DNA from: Polynucleobacter sp. MG-Unter2-18 | Lineage (GTDB): Bacteria; Pseudomonadota; Gammaproteobacteria; Burkholderiales; Burkholderiaceae | NCBI RefSeq assembly: GCF_018687675.1 | Contig: NZ_CP061302.1 | Location: 880,192 to 944,191, forward strand | DNA: 64,000 bases | Direction: 5' to 3' | Part shown: positions 7,040 to 14,516 of the stretch, in pieces | Layout: every line of letters begins with the position of its first letter | Position numbering within the stretch: position 1 is the first letter of the stretch | The notes under the pieces: model-generated | Database searches by the model: none | Seen by the model: only the letters and a program-made list of their open reading frames with translations | What the model was told of the DNA's origin: nothing | Made by a program: the position numbers and the translations under genes

Positions 7040-7071
7040 GGTGGTAGCACCACACCCAATAAGGACAAGAA

Positions 7072-7413
7072 ATGTCTGAAATACCATTTGTTTTAGCTCA
7101 GCAAGAAAAGGACTGTATGTCCTTCAATACTGAAACACCCCCAAATCCAATTGTGGATTCATACAAGGAATCAGCCTTTTTCCCTGAAATTCATGCCTAC
7201 GTGACTACAAATGCGAGGGTCAGGGAGGATGGCGACTTCTGGATTGAGTTTAATACCATGGCTGGAGAGCGTCTATCGGGAATGGAAATGTATATAAACC
7301 GATTTACCAATGTCGAGGAGGGGCTCCAATTCCTTAAGAAGCTTCAGAGGGTATCTGAAAACCTCATTGGTTTTATTGAAAAGAATCACTTGAAGCAAGC
7401 ACCTAAGGATTGA
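7072..7413 (+). CDS. Hypothetical cytoplasmic protein
   Basis: The 113-residue protein has no signal or membrane segment. It is acidic to neutral, with a central segment DFWIEFNTMAGERLSGMEMY that suggests strands followed by helix. AAGGAC at 7061-7066 is the ribosome site. A possible promoter lies just upstream. It overlaps the alternative TTG start of the next gene, and the two form a pair. No family recognised. Confidence 0.6.
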   Translation: MSEIPFVLAQQEKDCMSFNTETPPNPIVDSYKESAFFPEIHAYVTTNARVREDGDFWIEFNTMAGERLSGMEMYINRFTNVEEGLQFLKKLQRVSENLIGFIEKNHLKQAPKD

Positions 7414-7415
7414 GT

Positions 7416-7841
7416 ATGGGTAATGCAGGATCTTACTTGTTGCTAATCTTTCCGATCATCATCCTTGTATGGATCTTTATGCCTTCAGCAAAGACTCCCC
7501 CAGCTGATTATGCGCACATCGTATTGTTTGAGAATAGCAAGAAGTCCAACTCTAGTCGTTATAAGATCGTAATTAATGGTGAAGATGTTTCTTCAAAGTT
7601 TGGTGCTGATTCAGATGGCTTTATTAGGACTCATCATCTCGACTGGGAAGGTAAGTTTAATAAAGGGTGTAGCCTCAGAAGTCAGACTGGGTTAGAGCCA
7701 CTTTTCTATCACAAAGTTTATCTAAAAGGCGAAGAGCCTAACTATTCATACGGTTATGGAAAGATAAAGTCTTATTACCATGAGAATAATCCTCAGGCAA
7801 TGTATGAAGCCGTGCTAGACATAAGTAAAAATAAATCCTAG
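7416..7841 (+). CDS. Membrane-anchored hypothetical protein
   Basis: From ATG 7416 the product has 141 residues. AGGA (7406-7409) has 6 bp spacing to this ATG but none to the TTG at 7410, which decides the start. A membrane anchor at about residues 7-22 (YLLLIFPIIILVWIFM) precedes a soluble domain of about 115 residues with tyrosine-rich GEEPNYSYGYGKIKSYY. No family recognised. It is convergent with the secreted repeat protein, with only 13 bp between stop codons and no visible terminator. Confidence 0.6.
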   Translation: MGNAGSYLLLIFPIIILVWIFMPSAKTPPADYAHIVLFENSKKSNSSRYKIVINGEDVSSKFGADSDGFIRTHHLDWEGKFNKGCSLRSQTGLEPLFYHKVYLKGEEPNYSYGYGKIKSYYHENNPQAMYEAVLDISKNKS

Positions 7842-7854
7842 TTGTGCTTATTTA

Positions 7855-8154
7855 TTACCTTCCGTTAGGTCGATAGTAAGGGTTATTAGGGGTCGGTTGC
7901 CGATACCCGTCTGCCCCTTGTTGATACTGAGTTGTTCCACTACCGATTGTGTTGTTTCTGATATCCCCGTAGTAGGAAGTATCTCCGACTCTGTTCTCCG
8001 TTCCCACTACTGTATTGGTTGTATCTTTGTAATAGGTCGTATTCCCCACAGTATTGGCTGACCCCACTACATTGTTGTATTGATCCCTGTAGTAGGTGGT
8101 CTGAGCGATAGCTGAGGAGGAGATAAGAAGTAGGGAGAGCAAGATCTTATTCAT
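7855..8154 (-). CDS. Secreted protein with three 20-residue tandem repeats
   Basis: The 99-residue protein has a clear signal peptide (residues 1-17, ending SSAIA). Three repeats of about 20 residues follow, with the pattern T-T/S-Y-Y-x-D-x-x-x-N-x-V-V-G-x-x-N-x-V-G. The first two units (TTYYRDQYNNVVGSANTVGN and TTYYKDTTNTVVGTENRVGD) are very alike; the third is diverged. The tail is Gln/Pro/Asn-rich. Similar Y-Y-D-x-x-G repeats occur in small exported bacterial proteins of unknown role. The start overlaps the stop of the 46-residue gene (ATGA), so it belongs to the integrase operon. Confidence 0.7.
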   Translation of the reverse strand: MNKILLSLLLISSSAIAQTTYYRDQYNNVVGSANTVGNTTYYKDTTNTVVGTENRVGDTSYYGDIRNNTIGSGTTQYQQGADGYRQPTPNNPYYRPNGR

Positions 8155-8291
8155 TCTAGCTCCTCATCACTTTGTTGGGGAAGAGGCTCATCGTGATCCT
8201 TGTCATCCTTAGGAGTTAGGTCAGTCTCATAGTCCACTAAAGCAGCGACTACTTCATCTCTAGATAGGTCATCAGTCTTATTCTTTGGCAT
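8151..8291 (-). CDS. Small acidic protein between integrase and repeat protein
   Basis: The 46-residue protein is highly acidic (KDDKDHDEPLPQQSDEELE). It overlaps the next gene by 4 bp (ATGA) and starts 25 bp after the integrase stop, which supports a real, co-translated gene. No family recognised. Its size and place next to an integrase would suit an excision or regulatory factor, but it has no evident helix-turn-helix and is acidic, so that is a weak guess. Confidence 0.5.
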   Translation of the reverse strand: MPKNKTDDLSRDEVVAALVDYETDLTPKDDKDHDEPLPQQSDEELE

Positions 8292-8316
8292 GGTTATTTG
8301 ACTCTATACCCTTTAG

Positions 8317-9510
8317 TTACTTACTACCTACGACTTTAAGAAACTTCTTGGCTACCTTTGCGTTCCAAGGCCTGAGCGTATCCATCTCAGCCTTAGAGTA
8401 GGTGTCAAAGGTGATCTTTCCAGTGGTGTGCCTCATCAATCGAACAATGTTCAAAGGCTCACACCCAATTGCCTCAAGCTCCTGAGCGTATCTCTTACGA
8501 AGTCCGTGGGTTGTCTTTGAGCTATATCCAAGGTCTTTAGATAGTCCGTTGAAGTTCCTCTGAATCCTCCTAAAGAGCCCCTTGTTCTCGAATGGAATTC
8601 GTTTCAGCAAGGTGTTTACCTCAGGAATCACTGGAAGATAGGCCGAGGAGGCCACGTTCTTAGTGCCTTCTACATAGATAGACCCAGTGTCTTTAGGTTT
8701 GATCTTGAAGACTTCGCTTATACGAAGGCCAAGGAGGAGGGCTACAGTTACACAATCTCTCGTATCGGAGAATAAGTCGGGGTGATTAAAGAGGGCTTTT
8801 AGCTCCTCATCGGTGTGGGCTATAGCTCCATCTCCACCTTTGCCCTTAGCCCCAGCACCCTCAGCGTAGTTCCTCTCAACAATTCCAGACCTGATGGCTG
8901 ACTTGAAAAGTAGAGATATTTGGGAGAGTTTGTTGTTTGCTGTTTTCGCTGAGAGCTTCTCCTCGGTGGTCATATGATCTACCCAAGAGGCTAAGTGTTT
9001 GGTTTTAACAACATCAATAAAGACTAGTCCACTGTGCAAGGAGAACTCTCTGACGGCTTCTTTTAGTCTTCTTTCTGCGTTCTTTTGGTCGAACTTTTCG
9101 GGATACTTTTTCTCTGCAATCCATCGCTTAATTTGTTGCTCAGCGAGTGTGTGAAGTGAGGTTCTTCCTTCGAGTTCACCCATCAATCTTTGAGAGGTGA
9201 TCTTGTCTAACTTCTCTGAGAGGTTCTTTGCAATCTCCCAAGATCTTTCGTCTGTCTCATCATCTTTAGTGTGGTGTTTGATATCAAGAATTAAGTTCGT
9301 TACGTAGTCTCGTGAATTGAACTTCTCAAACTCTTTGAAGATCTCGCTTACTACTTCGTGAAGTCTTCTCTTAGCTACCTGTAGATCCTTTGTACGTAGT
9401 GAGCGAACAATGATTTCTTTACCAACATAGGGTGCGAGTTTCGTAGGTACACGAACACGGGCGTAAAATGTCCCATCAGGTCTAGGTTGGAAGAGATAGT
9501 TAGGTTTCAT
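8317..9510 (-). CDS. int: Tyrosine recombinase / phage-type integrase
   Basis: The 397-residue integrase catalyses integration and excision at the tRNA-Pro att site 86 bp upstream. The N-terminal half holds arm-binding and SAM-like regions. The C-terminal catalytic domain shows the full set: Arg in LLLGLRISEVF, His and Arg in HGLRKRYAQ, His in LMRHTTGKI and the nucleophile Tyr in TFDTYSK. ATG 9510 (MKPNYLFQPRP) is preferred; GTG 9522 would add four residues. No good ribosome site precedes either. Two copies of TGTTAACACA lie over the start region and could be operators or integrase arm sites. The gene is followed by two small genes in the same direction. Confidence 0.93.
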   Translation of the reverse strand: MKPNYLFQPRPDGTFYARVRVPTKLAPYVGKEIIVRSLRTKDLQVAKRRLHEVVSEIFKEFEKFNSRDYVTNLILDIKHHTKDDETDERSWEIAKNLSEKLDKITSQRLMGELEGRTSLHTLAEQQIKRWIAEKKYPEKFDQKNAERRLKEAVREFSLHSGLVFIDVVKTKHLASWVDHMTTEEKLSAKTANNKLSQISLLFKSAIRSGIVERNYAEGAGAKGKGGDGAIAHTDEELKALFNHPDLFSDTRDCVTVALLLGLRISEVFKIKPKDTGSIYVEGTKNVASSAYLPVIPEVNTLLKRIPFENKGLFRRIQRNFNGLSKDLGYSSKTTHGLRKRYAQELEAIGCEPLNIVRLMRHTTGKITFDTYSKAEMDTLRPWNAKVAKKFLKVVGSK

Positions 9511-9513
9511 GAC

Positions 9514-9544
9514 TGTTAACACAATTTAGATAAATGTTAACACA
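9514..9544. promoter_or_regulatory. Paired TGTTAACACA repeats over the integrase promoter region
   Basis: TGTTAACACA occurs at 9514-9523 and again at 9535-9544. The copies are 21 bp apart, about two helical turns, so both lie on the same face of DNA. Each has a palindromic core TGTTAACA. They lie 4 and 25 bp upstream of the integrase ATG. They are likely binding sites for a dimeric repressor or arm-type integrase sites. Confidence 0.5.
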
Positions 9545-9595
9545 TAATAATATTCAAAACTCTATGGAATAAGGCTTAGAGAGGGGTGGCATAAT

Positions 9596-9619
9596 GTTCA
9601 AATCCTCTCGCCCCGACCA
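9596..9619 (+). other. Attachment site: 3' fragment of tRNA-Pro
   Basis: The 24 bases hold a tRNA T-loop (TTCAAAT), T-stem 3' strand (CCTCT), acceptor 3' strand (CGCCCCG), discriminator A and CCA. A C1-G72 pair is implied, since the missing 5' strand should read CGGGGCG; together with A73 this is diagnostic for tRNA-Pro. No D-arm or anticodon arm precedes it, so it is only a 3' fragment. It is the chromosomal att copy at the element's end. Confidence 0.8.
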
Positions 9620-9641
9620 TTCAATTTCCCATCTACTTCCC

Positions 9642-10043
9642 ATGACATCAAACTCAAACAACACTACGTATTTTGGATTGACCATTCCGTTTTTAGCTCA
9701 CCTGGGGGTAGTGCCTGAGTATGCCGAAGGCGGTAAATCACGTATTAGCTTAGTCATTCAGCCAGAATTTGAGAATAGCTTTCAGATTGCTCATGGTGGT
9801 GTTGTGATGACCCTTTTGGATTTTGCAATGGGGGCGGCAGCTCGTAGCACTGTCAACCAGCAACTTGGCGCTATGACAATTGACATGAACGTCAGCTTCT
9901 TACGCCCAAGCGTTGGCAAGATTGTGGTGGAGGGTAGTGTTCTCAAGTTTGGTAAAACGATTCATTACTGTGAGGCCGTAGTATTAAATGAGGCTGGTGA
10001 AGTTACTGCTAAATCTAGTGGTACATTTATGCTGAGAAGGTAA
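9642..10043 (+). CDS. PaaI-type hotdog thioesterase
   Basis: The 133-residue protein is a hotdog-fold thioesterase expected to hydrolyse acyl-CoA or aryl-CoA in the cytoplasm. The motif FQIAHGGVVMTLLDFAMG is the PaaI-family HGG(x)3-5 D signature, with the acid in LDFAMG. A SFLRPSVGKIVVEG strand follows. ATG 9642 is chosen. An upstream in-frame ATG at 9594 would translate the tRNA-Pro fragment and add 16 residues unrelated to the family. It is the first chromosomal gene beyond the integrated element, so its native upstream region may have been replaced by the element. Confidence 0.88.
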   Translation: MTSNSNNTTYFGLTIPFLAHLGVVPEYAEGGKSRISLVIQPEFENSFQIAHGGVVMTLLDFAMGAAARSTVNQQLGAMTIDMNVSFLRPSVGKIVVEGSVLKFGKTIHYCEAVVLNEAGEVTAKSSGTFMLRR

Positions 10044-10245
10044 TTTTTAATAATCACTATAAATATAGTATTTATAATGATTATGTTGTTTAATTGATTA
10101 ATTATTAAAATACAGCCCTATTAGTGTGGGGTTATAAGCGCCATTTAATTAAATACCATTATTCTTTAATATATGGATATAATAAATGCTTAGGAGTATC
10201 AAATCCTTTGTTATTCTATAAATTGATTATCTGGATAAACTAAAA
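10044..10245. promoter_or_regulatory. AT-rich upstream region of the H-NS-like gene
   Basis: This 202-bp stretch is strikingly AT-rich and holds perfect symmetric elements: TATAAATA-TAG-TATTTATA at 10058-10076 and the palindrome ATTTAATTAAAT at 10143-10154. AT-rich curved DNA is the typical H-NS target, so autoregulation of the downstream gene is plausible. No confident -35/-10 pair can be picked out of the AT background. Confidence 0.4.
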
Positions 10246-10530
10246 ATGTCATCATATAAAGAGTTGTTAGCCCAACGTGATTTGTTGGATAAGCAGATTA
10301 AAGAAGCAGTTTTACGTGAAAAGGCCGATGGCATTGCTAAAGCCAAGCTCATCATTGAACAATACGATTTAACAGCATCAGACTTATTTAGCCGTAAGGC
10401 TGGCGTCCGTAGTTCAGGCGGTAAGGTTGCCCCTAAGTATCGCAATCCCTCTAATGGTGATACTTGGACTGGTCGCGGCAAGGCGCCTAAATGGATCGAA
10501 GGTAGAGATCGCAGTAACTTCTTGATCTAA
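10246..10530 (+). CDS. H-NS family nucleoid protein
   Basis: The 94-residue protein has an N-terminal helical oligomerisation part (residues 1-50) and the H-NS C-terminal DNA-binding motif KYRNPSNGDTWTGRGKAPKW at about residues 65-84. It binds AT-rich DNA and silences horizontally acquired genes. It lies about 630 bp from the end of an integrative element but is separated from it by a core-like thioesterase gene. A strong bidirectional terminator follows. A linker rich in Gly/Ser (KAGVRSSGGK) connects the two domains. Confidence 0.93.
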   Translation: MSSYKELLAQRDLLDKQIKEAVLREKADGIAKAKLIIEQYDLTASDLFSRKAGVRSSGGKVAPKYRNPSNGDTWTGRGKAPKWIEGRDRSNFLI

Positions 10531-10560
10531 ATTATTGATTTAAATAGATTTATTGTTAAA

Positions 10561-10593
10561 AAAAGCCGCTCATTGCAAGATTGAGCGGCTTTT
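10561..10593. terminator. Bidirectional rho-independent terminator
   Basis: AAAAGCCGCTCA (10561-10572) pairs perfectly with TGAGCGGCTTTT (10582-10593) around a 9-base loop. A/T tracts on both sides let it serve both the H-NS-like gene and the convergent regulator at 10619. Confidence 0.88.
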
Positions 10594-10618
10594 GTGTTTT
10601 ATGTAGCAAGGTCAGAGC

Positions 10619-11320
10619 TTAGGCGCACTTTCTATTGAGCGCCTGAATAAATATAGGCTCTAAGAGTTCATGGCGATTTTTATCTCCCATAGTATTTTCT
10701 AGTTCTGGGTTGGTAGCTGGATAGCCAATAATCAGTGGATTTTGGTCAATTAGGCCATTTTCAAGCTCCTCCTGAAGAACTTCAGGGTAGCGTGACTTTA
10801 CCCCCACTGTATTTTCATCAGCTAGGCCTATAACCCCAGGATGAAGGCGAATAAACCCTTCATCTACCAAAATAGGAATACGCTGTGTGTCCTTGTTTTT
10901 ACTCAAATAATGGATGAGATGCACCTGCTCAACTGGTGGAATCAGGGCATCTAGAAATATGAGGTCGGGGGCGATTGAAACTGCCTTCATCAGACCCTCA
11001 AGGCTATCAACAGATACCTCCATATCTACCTTTAGCTGCCAACATTGAATAGATTCGATTAACTCGTGGCTATTTTCGGCTCTTCTGAATATCCCCATGG
11101 CAATACAGTTTTGGGTAGTTTTCTGGCGCATCGCTCTTTTGCGACGTGCTAGCTGCTGATCTAAAGAGCTTGCCAGGATACGCCTATGACCTCCACGGGT
11201 CTTCCAGGCGATTAATTCACCTAATTCAACCATTTTCTGGACGGTGCCAAGTGATACCTGCAGCACTTTTGCGCTTTGACGGGTGCTTAGATATTCCAAT
11301 TCTGGGGTAATCGCTTTCAT
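10619..11320 (-). CDS. DNA-binding regulator: excisionase-type HTH plus degenerate receiver domain
   Basis: The 233-residue protein starts with an excisionase/MerR-like winged helix (residues 10-55; STRQSAKVLQVSLGTVQKMV, then WKTRGGHRRI). Residues 68-190 resemble a response-regulator receiver, with a possible phospho-acceptor Asp in LIFLDALIPP. The acidic pair normally found after the first strand is missing (NCIAMGIFRRAENS), so phosphorylation is doubtful. A C-terminal helix follows. It is divergent from the odhA operon across 298 bp and could regulate it. The target is not shown by the sequence. Confidence 0.8.
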   Translation of the reverse strand: MKAITPELEYLSTRQSAKVLQVSLGTVQKMVELGELIAWKTRGGHRRILASSLDQQLARRKRAMRQKTTQNCIAMGIFRRAENSHELIESIQCWQLKVDMEVSVDSLEGLMKAVSIAPDLIFLDALIPPVEQVHLIHYLSKNKDTQRIPILVDEGFIRLHPGVIGLADENTVGVKSRYPEVLQEELENGLIDQNPLIIGYPATNPELENTMGDKNRHELLEPIFIQALNRKCA

Positions 11321-11524
11321 ATGTCCCTAATCTCATTAATTTATTTGGAGATTTAGAGAATACGAATCAAGTCTGAGGGAATCTGTCGGGCATGGTTTAA
11401 ATCAGAGTAGGAAAATTCTTATTCAAGTCCTAAAAAGGGGTAGCAGCTCTAAAAGTCCTCAAATCAGGGAAAGCCCTTTATGAATCAATGGGTAGTCGTG
11501 TTAAATTAGCATGGTTGTAAGAGT

Positions 11525-11603
11525 ATTCGCACAGATCAGTTCGTAAAGCGGTTTAGCCGCAGAGCGAATGGTTTTAACCACAGTTTTTATTCGGGAAACC
11601 CGA
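11525..11603 (+). ncRNA. Structured leader of odhA, candidate sucA RNA motif
   Basis: A chain of hairpins lies just before the odhA ribosome site. ATTCGC (11525-11530) pairs with GCGAAT (11564-11569), enclosing GCGG-TTTAG-CCGC (11548-11560). TGGTTTTAACCA (11569-11580) follows, and then TCGGG-AAA-CCCGA (11591-11603), ending 2 bp before AAAGGTG. The published sucA RNA motif is a conserved 5' UTR structure restricted to sucA genes of Burkholderiales, and the position and lineage match. I could not run a covariance model, so membership is inferred. It probably acts in cis on translation. Confidence 0.6.
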
Positions 11604-11618
11604 TGAAAGGTGAGCATC

Positions 11619-14474
11619 ATGATGCAAGATCAAAGAGATAGCTCCTATCTCTTCGGTGGAAACGCCCCTTACGTAGAAGAACTCTACGAATCCTATTTGC
11701 ATGATCCAGGCTCTGTAGCTGATCATTGGCGAGATTATTTTGATAATGTGAAGCAGGTCCCAGCGGTAGATGGTTCTTCAAGAACTGACATTGCCCATGG
11801 ACCTATTGTTGCTTCATTTGCTGAGCGGGCCAAGCAAGGGCCCATCAGAACAGTTTCTGATTCGGCTGACTCTGAGATGGGGCGCAAACGCGTTGCCGTT
11901 CAGCAGTTAATCGCCGCATATCGTAACGTCGGTAACCGCTGGGCCGATATTGATCCTTTGAAGCGAACTGAGCGCAAGGATATTCCGGAGTTAGATCCAG
12001 CTTTTTATGGCTTTACAGATGGCGATATGGATATCGTCTTCAATACTAGTAATACCTTCTTTGGTCGCAATGAAATGACCTTGCGTGATTTATTGCAAGC
12101 ATTGCGTCAAACTTACTGTGGCACCTTAGGTGCTGAGTACATGTTTATTGCTGACCAGACTATCAAGAAATGGTGGCAAGAAAAATTAGAGTCGATCCGC
12201 TCAACTCCGAGATTTAATATGGACGAGAAGCGCCATATTTTGGATCGCGTTACTTCGGCAGAAGGTTTGGAGCGCTATCTTCAAGCAAAGTATGTAGGCC
12301 AAAAGCGATTTTCTCTCGAAGGTGGTGAGAGTTTTATCGCTTGTATGGACGAGTTGATTCGTGAATCTGGTGCCAAGGGCGTCCAAGAGATTGTGATTGG
12401 TATGGCCCATCGCGGCCGACTGAACGTGCTGGTGAATGTTTTAGGAAAAATGCCTTCAGATCTTTTTGCTGAGTTTGAGCATAAGGGCCCAGAAACATTG
12501 CCTGCAGGTGATGTGAAGTATCACCAAGGATTCTCGAGTGATATTTCTACTCCGGCAGGACCTGTCCATCTGTCGCTGGCATTTAATCCTTCCCATTTAG
12601 AGATCGTGAACCCGGTAGTAGAGGGTTCTGCACGTGCTCGTATGGAGCGTCGTGGAGATATGTTAGGTGAGCAAGTATTGCCAGTATTAGTACATGGAGA
12701 TGCAGCTATTGCTGGTCAAGGTGTGATGCAAGAAACCTTAGCAATGGCGGAGGTCCGCGGCTACTACACTGGCGGCACGATTCACATCGTCATTAATAAT
12801 CAGATTGGTTTCACAACATCCGATCCTCGTGACTTGCGCTCAAGTTTGTATTGCACAGACATCATGAAGGTGATTGATGCGCCTGTATTGCATGTGAACG
12901 GTGATGATCCTGAAGCGGTTGTTTTGGCTACCAAGCTGGCTGTTGAGTTCCGTACTCAGTTTCACAAAGATGTTGCCATCGATATTGTTTGCTTCAGAAA
13001 GCTGGGTCATAACGAGCAAGACACTCCTGCCATGACTCAACCTCTGATGTACAAGATCATTGCGGCTCATCCAGGTACACGTAAGTTGTATGCAGATAAA
13101 TTAGAAGCTCAAGGTGTATTGCCTGCCGGCACCGGTGAATTAATGGTGAAGGAGTACCGTGCGGCCATGGATGCTGGTAAGCAGACTTCAGACCCTGTGC
13201 TCAGTAATTTCAAAGGTAAGTTTGCAGTTGATTGGTCTCCATTTCTCAATAAGCGTTGGACCGACGAGGCTGACACTGCCATCCCATTGACTGAGTGGAA
13301 GCGACTCGCAGAACGAGTCTCTACTGCTCGAGAAGGATTTAAGGTTCATCCTTTGGTCGAAAAGGTCTTAAAAGATCGTGCTGCTATGGGCCGCGGAGAA
13401 ACTAATGTTGACTGGGGTATGGGTGAGCATATGGCTTTCGCATCCCTAGTAGCTAGTGGCTACCCAGTTCGCTTATCCGGCGAGGATAGTGGTCGCGGCA
13501 CCTTTACCCATCGCCATGCAGTTTTGCATAATCAAAACCGCGAAAAATGGGATACCGGAGTCTATATTCCCTTGCGCCATATAGCCAAAGATCAAGCTCC
13601 TTTTTTGGTAATTGATTCCATCCTCTCTGAAGAGGCGGTACTTGGTTTTGAGTATGGTTACGCAGCTGCTGAACCAAATACCCTGACTATTTGGGAGGCT
13701 CAGTTTGGCGACTTCGCGAACGGCGCTCAAGTAGTGATCGATCAATTTATCGCTTCAGGAGAAGTAAAGTGGGGTCGTGCAAACGGCTTAGTCATGATGT
13801 TGCCTCACGGCTATGAGGGTCAAGGCCCAGAACACTCATCTGCACGATTAGAGCGCTTTATGCAGTTATGCGCTGATACTAATATGCAAGTGATTCAGCC
13901 AACAACCGCATCGCAGATCTTCCACGTCTTGCGTCGTCAAATGATTCGTCAGTTCCGCAAGCCTCTGATCTTGATGACACCAAAATCATTGCTCCGTAAC
14001 AAAGAGGCTGCTTCGCCATTGACTGAGTTCACCAAGGGTGGTTTTCATACCATTCTTCCGGAGCGCGATGAGAGTATCGATGGCAAAAAGGTCACTCGAT
14101 TAATTATGTGTTCCGGTAAGGTCTATTACGATTTGGCCAAAACACGTGCCGATAAAAAACTAGAGGATGTGGCGATTATTCGTTTGGAGCAGCTCTATCC
14201 ATTCCCTCATAAGGCATTGACTGCTGAGTTGAAGAAGTACCCAAATCTGGAGGAGGTAGTGTGGTGTCAAGATGAGCCACAAAACCAAGGCGCCTGGTTC
14301 TTTGTTCAGCATAATATTTTGGAGAATATGTCTGAAGGCATGAAATTAGCCTATGCAGGTCGTCCAGCTTCTGCTTCACCAGCTTGTGGCTACGCCCATC
14401 TCCATCAAGAACAACAGAAGTCTCTTCTTACTGCAGCATTCGCAAAACTTAAGGGTTATGTCATTACGAAGTAA
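11619..14474 (+). CDS. sucA: 2-oxoglutarate dehydrogenase E1 component
   Basis: This is the thiamine-diphosphate E1 subunit that decarboxylates 2-oxoglutarate and passes the succinyl group to the lipoyl domain of E2 in the TCA cycle. The product is 951 residues, close to the usual 930-960. Visible features are the N-terminal SSYLFGGNAPYVEELYESYL segment, IGMAHRGRLNVL (active-site His, about residue 265), FNPSHLEIVNPVVEG, and the CFRKLGHNEQDTPAMTQP block near residue 460. ATG 11619 is favoured, with AAAGGTG 6-7 bp upstream; GTG 11610 overlaps that ribosome site. It is the first gene of odhA-odhB-lpdA and has a structured leader. Confidence 0.97.
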   Translation: MMQDQRDSSYLFGGNAPYVEELYESYLHDPGSVADHWRDYFDNVKQVPAVDGSSRTDIAHGPIVASFAERAKQGPIRTVSDSADSEMGRKRVAVQQLIAAYRNVGNRWADIDPLKRTERKDIPELDPAFYGFTDGDMDIVFNTSNTFFGRNEMTLRDLLQALRQTYCGTLGAEYMFIADQTIKKWWQEKLESIRSTPRFNMDEKRHILDRVTSAEGLERYLQAKYVGQKRFSLEGGESFIACMDELIRESGAKGVQEIVIGMAHRGRLNVLVNVLGKMPSDLFAEFEHKGPETLPAGDVKYHQGFSSDISTPAGPVHLSLAFNPSHLEIVNPVVEGSARARMERRGDMLGEQVLPVLVHGDAAIAGQGVMQETLAMAEVRGYYTGGTIHIVINNQIGFTTSDPRDLRSSLYCTDIMKVIDAPVLHVNGDDPEAVVLATKLAVEFRTQFHKDVAIDIVCFRKLGHNEQDTPAMTQPLMYKIIAAHPGTRKLYADKLEAQGVLPAGTGELMVKEYRAAMDAGKQTSDPVLSNFKGKFAVDWSPFLNKRWTDEADTAIPLTEWKRLAERVSTAREGFKVHPLVEKVLKDRAAMGRGETNVDWGMGEHMAFASLVASGYPVRLSGEDSGRGTFTHRHAVLHNQNREKWDTGVYIPLRHIAKDQAPFLVIDSILSEEAVLGFEYGYAAAEPNTLTIWEAQFGDFANGAQVVIDQFIASGEVKWGRANGLVMMLPHGYEGQGPEHSSARLERFMQLCADTNMQVIQPTTASQIFHVLRRQMIRQFRKPLILMTPKSLLRNKEAASPLTEFTKGGFHTILPERDESIDGKKVTRLIMCSGKVYYDLAKTRADKKLEDVAIIRLEQLYPFPHKALTAELKKYPNLEEVVWCQDEPQNQGAWFFVQHNILENMSEGMKLAYAGRPASASPACGYAHLHQEQQKSLLTAAFAKLKGYVITK

Positions 14475-14516
14475 TCGTAGACCTCACTCTTATATAAATA
14501 CTAAATAGGATTAATC

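Larger units (their letters stand above)
1..9619. mobile_element. Right-hand part of an integrative element in a tRNA-Pro gene
   Basis: The stretch ends at a 24-bp copy of a tRNA-Pro 3' end (9596-9619), which is the chromosomal remnant left when an element integrates into a tRNA gene. A tyrosine integrase (8317-9510) sits directly inside that boundary and reads away from it. The contents fit accessory DNA: a serine recombinase, NERD and HNH-HIT proteins, a Sel1-repeat protein and many small unknown genes, followed abruptly by core genes. The other end, expected to carry the intact tRNA-Pro, lies left of the window, so size and full content are unknown. The boundary is seen in the sequence; mobility is inferred. 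Confidence 0.75.

Noticed and set aside
9594-9641. Longer start for the thioesterase at ATG 9594
   Set aside because: These 48 bases encode the tRNA-Pro fragment and unrelated residues; ATG 9642 fits the family.
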